From: Caldifarciminota bacterium
GTDB taxonomy: Bacteria; Hydrothermota; UBA3073; NMUJ01
Direction: 5' to 3'
Assembly: GCA_021158725.1 (NCBI GenBank)
Contig: JAGGUB010000083.1
Location: forward strand, 1-9,649
Length of the DNA: 9,649 bases
A model generated the notes under the pieces. It did no database searches and was not told where the DNA came from. It was given only the letters and a program-made list of their open reading frames with translations. The stretch's first letter is position 1. Each line of letters starts with the position of its first letter. The translations under genes were made by a program, and so were the position numbers. Of the stretch, positions 4,849 to 9,649 are shown one piece after another.

Positions 4849-7209
4849 ATGAAAATAAAGCATTTACTTAGTCCTGACGATTTGTACGCAAAATGTGACC
4901 CTGAGCTACTTAAATTTAGCACCACGGAGGAAGTACCACCTCTTAATGAGCCAATAGGTCAGGAACGTGCGGTTGAGGCGATAAGATTTGGCCTTGATAA
5001 TAAGTTGCCACGTTATCACATATTTGTTGTCGGTATACCTGGTACAGGTAGGACGAGTACCACGCTTGCACTTACAAAACAAATAGCAGGTGACGAAAAA
5101 ATACCCGACGATATACTATACGTGAAGGACTTCACGCAACCCGATCATGCAACTGTATTGTTATTACCTGCAGGTGAGGGTAAGAAATTTGCGACCGCAC
5201 TCAGAAATAAGGTGAAGTCGATCTACGATAAAATTGTGAAGCTATTTGCAAGCGAGGAGTACCATAAGGAGTTGAAATCGATAAGATCAAGATATGAGAC
5301 TGAACGCGTCAATTTGATCGACCGTCTACAGCGTGAAGCACAAAGTAAAGGGTTCACTATACAACGTACGGCTACAGGTGTGACGTTGGTGCCGGTCAAA
5401 AATGGAAAGGTTATGACAGCAGAAGAGTTTGTCATGCTGCCCGCTGACGAACGTGAGCAACTGGAAAGGATAGCCGCTGAGCTGGAGGATAAGCTCGATA
5501 AGTTAAAACTGCAGCTGGTGAAACTCGAAGAAGAGGAACGTCAAAAAGTTACCGAACTGCAAGAGACACGTGTACGTACCATAGTACGTGAGCTTATGGC
5601 TACATTGAAAGAACGCTATGGGGTATATAAAAAGGTACATGAGTACCTCGATGCGGTGGAACACGAATTCGTGAGGAATAGCGAATTATTTGCAGAAAAG
5701 AAGGTATCAGCTACGTTTATCGATAACTTCAGTGTTAACTTAATCGTTGATAACTCAAAGCTCAAAGGTGCACCGGTGGTGTTGGAGGCTAACCCCACGT
5801 ATTATAATCTATTTGGAAAGATCGAGTACGAAGTGAAGGATGGTGCTACACGTGCGGATTTCCGTAAAATAAAGCCTGGCAGCATACATAAAGCACGTGG
5901 TGGCTACCTCATCATATCAGCGGACTCGATGTTACGTGATCCATTTGCATGGAACAAACTTAAGCAGATACTTAGGACTGGGGAGATAGTGATCGAAAAT
6001 CTGGAGGGTCAGATACCGCGAGCTATACCGATGTCGACATTGAGGGCCGAACCTGTGCCACTCGATACCACCACCATCATATTGATAGGTACACCGATGG
6101 TATACGAGCTGCTATGGAGTATGGATGAGGACTTTCGTAAATTCTTTAGGGTGAAAGCGGAATTCTCAACTGAGATGGATCGTACACCCGAAAACATACA
6201 TAAATATGCGCAATTCATACGTACTCAGGTGGAGCAGCTCAATCTGTTACATTTCACGAAGGAGGCAGTGGCAAAAGTTGTGGAGTATGGTAGCAGGTTG
6301 GCAGAAAACCAACGTAAGTTATCGACAAGGTTTGCGGAGCTGGTCGACCTCATAACTGAAGCTTCGTACTGGGCGACCAAAAACCATAAGAAGTATGTTG
6401 AGGTGGATGATGTAGAGCTCGCTATCAAGAAAAAGAGATATAGGGTTAACCTCACAGAAGAGAAGTTCCAAGAGCTGTTCGCTGAAGGTGTATTCCTTAT
6501 TGATATTGAAGGTAAACGTATTGGGCAGGTGAATGCGTTATCGGTGATAGAGTTGGGCGATTACACGTTTGGCAAACCGGTCAGGGTGACCGCACGTGTG
6601 GGGGTGGGCAAGAAGGGTATAATCAACATAGAGCGTGAGGTGGAGCTGAGCGGCCCTATACATTCAAAAGGTGTACTTATACTTGGGGGATACCTAACCG
6701 GTAAATATGGATATGATAAAGATTTGTCGTTGGTAGCTACTCTATGTTTTGAACAACTGTATGAGGAGATCGAAGGTGATAGCGCATCGAGTGCCGAACT
6801 GTATGCATTGATATCAAGTATAGCACGGATACCGTTACGTCAGGATATTGCGGTGACCGGATCTGTCAACCAGGTAGGTGAGATACAGCCAGTGGGTGGT
6901 CTAAACGAGAAAATAGAAGGGTTCTTCGAGCTATGTAAACGCAAAGGGTTGAACGGGCAAGGTGTCATCATACCACGTCGTAACTTACAGAATTTGATGC
7001 TCAGCGAAGAACTGCGTACAGCTGTTAAAGAGGGTAAATTCCATGTGTATGCAATAGACCATATTGAGGAGGGGCTCGAAATACTTACCGGTATGAAGGC
7101 GGGTAAACTTACCAAAACCGGTAGATATCCACAAGGTACGATAAACTATCTTGTGGATAAGCGGTTGCGTGAGATGGCACAGATAATGAAGAAAACGGGT
7201 GGTGAATGA
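4849..7209 (+). CDS. Lon-related (AAA_32 / LonC-type) protease
   Basis: A cytoplasmic Ser-Lys protease of about 786 residues. Numbering is from ATG 4849, chosen because homologues begin a few residues before the LSPDDL...CDP motif; TTG 4816 and ATG 4825 are in-frame alternatives. The first AAA+ half carries a P-loop (GIPGTGRT, 62-69) with Arg in place of the usual Lys. A long helical, partly coiled-coil insertion runs from about 125 to 275. The second AAA+ half has HKARGGYLIISAD at about 347-359, where a normal Walker B Asp-Glu is replaced. A helical region follows, then the Lon S16 domain from about 550 to 745. Catalytic Ser645 (EGDSASS) and Lys688 (GGLNEK) are both present. Degenerate Walker motifs occur across this family, and Meiothermus LonC is reported to work without ATP, so ATP dependence is uncertain. 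The stop overlaps the next gene by 4 bp. Distinct from housekeeping LonA: it lacks LonA's N-terminal substrate domain. Confidence 0.92.
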   Translation: MKIKHLLSPDDLYAKCDPELLKFSTTEEVPPLNEPIGQERAVEAIRFGLDNKLPRYHIFVVGIPGTGRTSTTLALTKQIAGDEKIPDDILYVKDFTQPDHATVLLLPAGEGKKFATALRNKVKSIYDKIVKLFASEEYHKELKSIRSRYETERVNLIDRLQREAQSKGFTIQRTATGVTLVPVKNGKVMTAEEFVMLPADEREQLERIAAELEDKLDKLKLQLVKLEEEERQKVTELQETRVRTIVRELMATLKERYGVYKKVHEYLDAVEHEFVRNSELFAEKKVSATFIDNFSVNLIVDNSKLKGAPVVLEANPTYYNLFGKIEYEVKDGATRADFRKIKPGSIHKARGGYLIISADSMLRDPFAWNKLKQILRTGEIVIENLEGQIPRAIPMSTLRAEPVPLDTTTIILIGTPMVYELLWSMDEDFRKFFRVKAEFSTEMDRTPENIHKYAQFIRTQVEQLNLLHFTKEAVAKVVEYGSRLAENQRKLSTRFAELVDLITEASYWATKNHKKYVEVDDVELAIKKKRYRVNLTEEKFQELFAEGVFLIDIEGKRIGQVNALSVIELGDYTFGKPVRVTARVGVGKKGIINIEREVELSGPIHSKGVLILGGYLTGKYGYDKDLSLVATLCFEQLYEEIEGDSASSAELYALISSIARIPLRQDIAVTGSVNQVGEIQPVGGLNEKIEGFFELCKRKGLNGQGVIIPRRNLQNLMLSEELRTAVKEGKFHVYAIDHIEEGLEILTGMKAGKLTKTGRYPQGTINYLVDKRLREMAQIMKKTGGE

Positions 7210-7991
7210 AAGGTGTGATACTTGCAGGTGGATTGGGTACGCGGTTGTATCCGTTGACGAAGATCACCAATAAACATCTCTTACCAGTGTATGATAGGCC
7301 CATGATCTTTTATCCCCTATATACATTGGTGGAAGCTGGAATAAAGGAAGTGCTGTTGGTAACAGGGGGTAACTTCGCGGGTGAATTCTTGCGGTTATTG
7401 GGTGATGGCAGGAAGTTGGGGTTGGACCTACTCGCATATGCATACCAGGAAAAGGAACGTGGTATAGCGGATGCGTTGTGGTTAGCTAAGGATTTTGTGC
7501 AAGATGATACGGTGGTGGTGATACTGGGTGATAATATACTGGATGGTAGCATAAAAAGGTTTGTCCAATCATACAGGAAGGGTAGGGCAAAGATTTTGTT
7601 AAAAGAGGTCGATAATCCTTCCGAATATGGGGTGCCAAGGTTTGAAGCTGATCGCATCGTAGAGATTGTAGAGAAACCAGCTAACCCACCCTCACGTTAC
7701 GCGGTGATGGGTGTTTATATCTATCCAGCTACAGTATTCGAGATAATAGCGGGGTTAAAACCTTCATCACGTGGTGAGCTGGAGATATCCGATGTCAACG
7801 ACCGCTATGCGAAGGAGGGGCTTCTGGACTACGAGATATGGGATGGATGGTGGGGTGATGCAGGTAGTTCGATCGCCAGCTATTGGGAAGTTAACAAATA
7901 CGTTGAACGTCGCAAACGGGACGACCCAACTGCATGGGAGTTGCCGGAGTTTGTGACATATTTCGAAGACCTACGTAACAATAGTGGATGA
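7206..7991 (+). CDS. Short-form glucose-1-phosphate thymidylyltransferase (RmlA-like)
   Basis: A nucleotidylyltransferase of 261 residues that would join a sugar 1-phosphate to dTTP or another NTP, giving an activated sugar for glycan synthesis. Visible motifs are the N-terminal GGLGTRLYPLT loop (8-18), NKHLLPV with K23, RPMIFYPL (31-38), GIADAL (86-91), LGDN with D109, EKP (156-158), VMGVYIY (167-173), and RGELEISDVN followed by WWGDAGS (215-221), whose Asp corresponds to the second metal ligand. The length fits the short bacterial/archaeal form rather than the allosteric enzyme of about 290 residues. No rmlB, rmlC or rmlD is in the window, so dTDP-rhamnose as product is unproven. The start overlaps the protease stop (ATGA), with GGGTGG a few bases upstream as ribosome site. 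It also overlaps the glycosyltransferase gene that follows, so the two probably serve one pathway. Confidence 0.92.
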   Translation: MKGVILAGGLGTRLYPLTKITNKHLLPVYDRPMIFYPLYTLVEAGIKEVLLVTGGNFAGEFLRLLGDGRKLGLDLLAYAYQEKERGIADALWLAKDFVQDDTVVVILGDNILDGSIKRFVQSYRKGRAKILLKEVDNPSEYGVPRFEADRIVEIVEKPANPPSRYAVMGVYIYPATVFEIIAGLKPSSRGELEISDVNDRYAKEGLLDYEIWDGWWGDAGSSIASYWEVNKYVERRKRDDPTAWELPEFVTYFEDLRNNSG

Positions 7992-8881
7992 AGGTATCGG
8001 TGATTGTACCCACATATAACCGTAAATGGATACTACCGTATACGTTACGTAGGCTTTTGGTACAAGATTATCGGGATATGGAGATAATAGTGGTGGATGA
8101 TGGATCGACTGATGGTACAGAGAAGTTACCTGAATTACAATTTGTGCGATATATGCGGTTGCCGAAGAGGGAGGGTGAACCATTCGCACGTAACCGCGGT
8201 GTGGAGATAGCAACCGGTGAGCTCATAGTGTTTGTCGACTCAGACGTACTGGTGGATAGGCGATTCATTAGCGACCACGTATGGTACCATATGCGAGATG
8301 ATAAACTCATAGTACAGGGGTTGGTACGTCACATACGTAAGCCGCACGATTTTGGTAGATTTACGTTACGTGTTGATGGCATATGTGTGGTAGCCTGTAT
8401 CACACAGAATATGTCGGTACGTAAGAGATGGCTGATGGAGGTGGGTGGGTTCGATGAGTCAATAGGTAGTACTGAGGGGTATATCGACGTAGATATGGGG
8501 TTGAGGTTACGTAAGATGGGCTTAAAAACCGTATATACATGGCGTAGATGTATCGCATATCATGTGGATGGTTATCCTGACGAGGAGCGGTTCAGCAATA
8601 TATTACGTAAAGCGTACGAACGTGGTCGTAACGCATACTACTTAGCGATGAAACATGGCAATAAGGTAGGGCAACGGTTTCTTAAGCATTGGAAGGCAAT
8701 GATGTTGAGTTATTTGATGCTCACCAGATACTGGGCAGAGAAGGAACAGGCGGTACGGTTTGCGTTAGCTTACCGTGATAGCCCTTTTATTTTTGTTACA
8801 CCGATCGTTAAGGAATTGTTAAAAATACATTACCGATATAAAGGTATACGTGATGGCATAAGGTTATGGAAAGGGGTGTAA
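7988..8881 (+). CDS. Family 2 glycosyltransferase
   Basis: This 297-residue GT-A enzyme would move a sugar from a nucleotide donor to a glycan or lipid acceptor. It shows the family motifs in order: VSVIVPTYNR at the N-terminus, VVDDGSTDGT (35-44), RNRGVEIATGE (69-78), the D84-x-D86 metal motif (FVDSDV), and the acceptor-side NMSVRKRWLMEVGGFDE (141-157). It then has DVDMGLRLRKMG (167-178), where the family usually has 'ED.dl..Rl...G'; the Glu is Val here but Asp169 is kept. YHVDGY (192-197) and a basic helical C-terminus follow. There is no clear membrane helix, so it is probably a cytoplasmic or peripheral protein. The start overlaps the nucleotidyltransferase stop (ATGA), suggesting use of the sugar nucleotide made by that enzyme. 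Donor, acceptor and product cannot be told from sequence. Confidence 0.93.
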   Translation: MKVSVIVPTYNRKWILPYTLRRLLVQDYRDMEIIVVDDGSTDGTEKLPELQFVRYMRLPKREGEPFARNRGVEIATGELIVFVDSDVLVDRRFISDHVWYHMRDDKLIVQGLVRHIRKPHDFGRFTLRVDGICVVACITQNMSVRKRWLMEVGGFDESIGSTEGYIDVDMGLRLRKMGLKTVYTWRRCIAYHVDGYPDEERFSNILRKAYERGRNAYYLAMKHGNKVGQRFLKHWKAMMLSYLMLTRYWAEKEQAVRFALAYRDSPFIFVTPIVKELLKIHYRYKGIRDGIRLWKGV

Positions 8882-9271
8882 ATGGAGCTTGCAACAATTG
8901 GGTTAGGGGTTAAGATCTTGTGGATGGGTGCTATTTTGCCACAGGTATGTGTGATGTATCATCATCAGTATACAGTGGCAGAGGTTTCGGTTGGTGGGTT
9001 CAAGGTGGGTAAGGATTGGTTCTTCAGGTGTGAAACTAATCTGTACATACAGAGTAAGGATAGAATATCTGGCAGTGTGGGGGTAGGTATCGCATATACC
9101 AGAGCACAGGGGCGTGGGTTATTCAACCTACAGACGATGGGGTCACTCATATATCGGGAGCATTTCTCAAATTACTGGGTAACATGTTCATACATGTGGT
9201 TCCCACAAGTACGTGATGTACGTAATAAGATATGGTGTATTGTAGGGACAGGTGAGTACTGGGAAAGATGA
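8882..9271 (+). CDS. Unrecognised 129-residue protein, beta-rich
   Basis: I do not recognise this protein. ATG 8882 follows the glycosyltransferase TAA directly (TAAATG), with AAAGGGGTG a few bases upstream as ribosome site. It ends in a 4-bp overlap with the ABC gene (ATGA 9268-9271), so it is very likely a real coupled gene. Residues 1-26 are hydrophobic (MELATIGLGVKILWMGAILP), possibly an atypical signal or membrane segment lacking the usual positive N-terminus. The rest is rich in Gly, Tyr, Trp and Val with alternating polar and hydrophobic residues, for example SGSVGVGIAYTRAQGRG, YWVTCSYMWF and WCIVGTGEYWER, as in outer-membrane or other beta-barrel/sandwich proteins. At this size it would be a small barrel or a fragment of one. 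Four cysteines are present (residues 23, 50, 102 and 119). An envelope role is suggested only by fold impression and neighbours. Confidence 0.7.
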   Translation: MELATIGLGVKILWMGAILPQVCVMYHHQYTVAEVSVGGFKVGKDWFFRCETNLYIQSKDRISGSVGVGIAYTRAQGRGLFNLQTMGSLIYREHFSNYWVTCSYMWFPQVRDVRNKIWCIVGTGEYWER

Positions 9272-9649
9272 TAGAAGTTGATGGGTTAGTGAAAGTATTT
9301 CACGACCGCAAACGTGGTGAAGTACGTGCAGTCGATGGCATATGTTTTGAGGTCAACCCCGGTGAGATATTTGGGCTGCTTGGGCTCAACGGTGCAGGTA
9401 AGACGACAACGTTGAGGATGTTAGCAACCATACTGACGCCAACCGCTGGTACAGCTAAGGTCGATGGTTATGATATACGTGAAAATCCAGTCGAAGTGCG
9501 ACGTAGGGTTGGCTTCTTGTCGGGTGATACCGGGTTGTATCACAGGTTGACACCGAGGGAGCTGTTGAGCTATTTTGGTGAACTGTACGGTATGGATAGA
9601 AAGAAGATAAACGATAGGATAGAAGAGTTGAGCACATTGCTCGATATGG
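9268..9649 (+). CDS. ABC transporter ATP-binding protein, NatA-like (3' end outside window)
   Basis: Only the first 127 codons are present; the frame is open to the window end. It begins with MIEVDGLVKVF, has the Walker A loop GLNGAGKTTT (39-48), and continues LATILTPTAG and VDGYDI, typical of ABC-2-type export ATPases. At the usual Q-loop position it reads GFLSGDTGLYHRLTPRE (82-98). This wording occurs in the NatA-like group, and here the Gln is absent (G86). The signature and Walker B motifs lie beyond the window. Its start overlaps the stop of the 129-residue gene by 4 bp. A permease gene probably follows. Such transporters export sodium ions, lipids, polysaccharides or drugs; the neighbouring glycosyltransferase makes an envelope substrate possible, but that is inference. 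Confidence 0.92.
   Translation, partial: MIEVDGLVKVFHDRKRGEVRAVDGICFEVNPGEIFGLLGLNGAGKTTTLRMLATILTPTAGTAKVDGYDIRENPVEVRRRVGFLSGDTGLYHRLTPRELLSYFGELYGMDRKKINDRIEELSTLLDM

Overview
The window is gene-dense bacterial DNA of moderate, slightly AT-rich composition. It holds eleven or twelve genes, almost no intergenic space, and no RNA genes, mobile elements or CRISPR array that I can see. RNase Y, a ZapA-like protein, a bactofilin and two TIGR00282-type phosphoesterases make it bacterial. Tight gene overlaps, frequent ATA and AGG/AGA codons beside a dominant CGT arginine codon, and the gene set suggest an uncultivated, possibly thermophilic lineage (for example the WOR-3/Hydrothermae neighbourhood). 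That taxonomic guess is weak inference.

Region 1 (about 1-2850, + strand) runs: end of an unrecognised short protein, ZapA-like cell-division protein, RNase Y (rny), YmdB-type metallophosphoesterase. The rny-ymdB pair overlaps by 4 bp and is a widely conserved RNA-turnover/signalling pair.

Region 2 (about 2822-4693, - strand) reads leftward as a three-gene operon: a membrane-anchored coiled-coil protein with a degenerate M23/LytM domain, a bactofilin, and a second TIGR00282 metallophosphoesterase. The second phosphoesterase faces the first tail to tail, and their 3' ends overlap by 29 bp. It has lost the asparagine of the GNH metal-site motif (SGPH). A bactofilin beside a bitopic M23 protein is a known cell-shape pairing, but here the M23 domain appears to lack its zinc ligands.

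Region 3 (about 4694-9649, + strand) starts from a divergent promoter region with a good sigma-70-type promoter (TTGACC, 17 bp, TATACA). It is one continuous, translationally coupled run: a Lon-related protease of the AAA_32/LonC type, a short-form sugar-1-phosphate nucleotidylyltransferase, a family 2 glycosyltransferase, an unrecognised 129-residue protein, and the 5' part of a NatA-like ABC ATPase cut by the window end. The last four look envelope- or glycan-related. The protease at the head is probably co-transcribed rather than functionally tied.

Most worth a second look are the cytoskeletal operon that pairs a bactofilin with two apparently active-site-altered proteins, and the long imperfect inverted repeat at the tail-to-tail paralogue junction.
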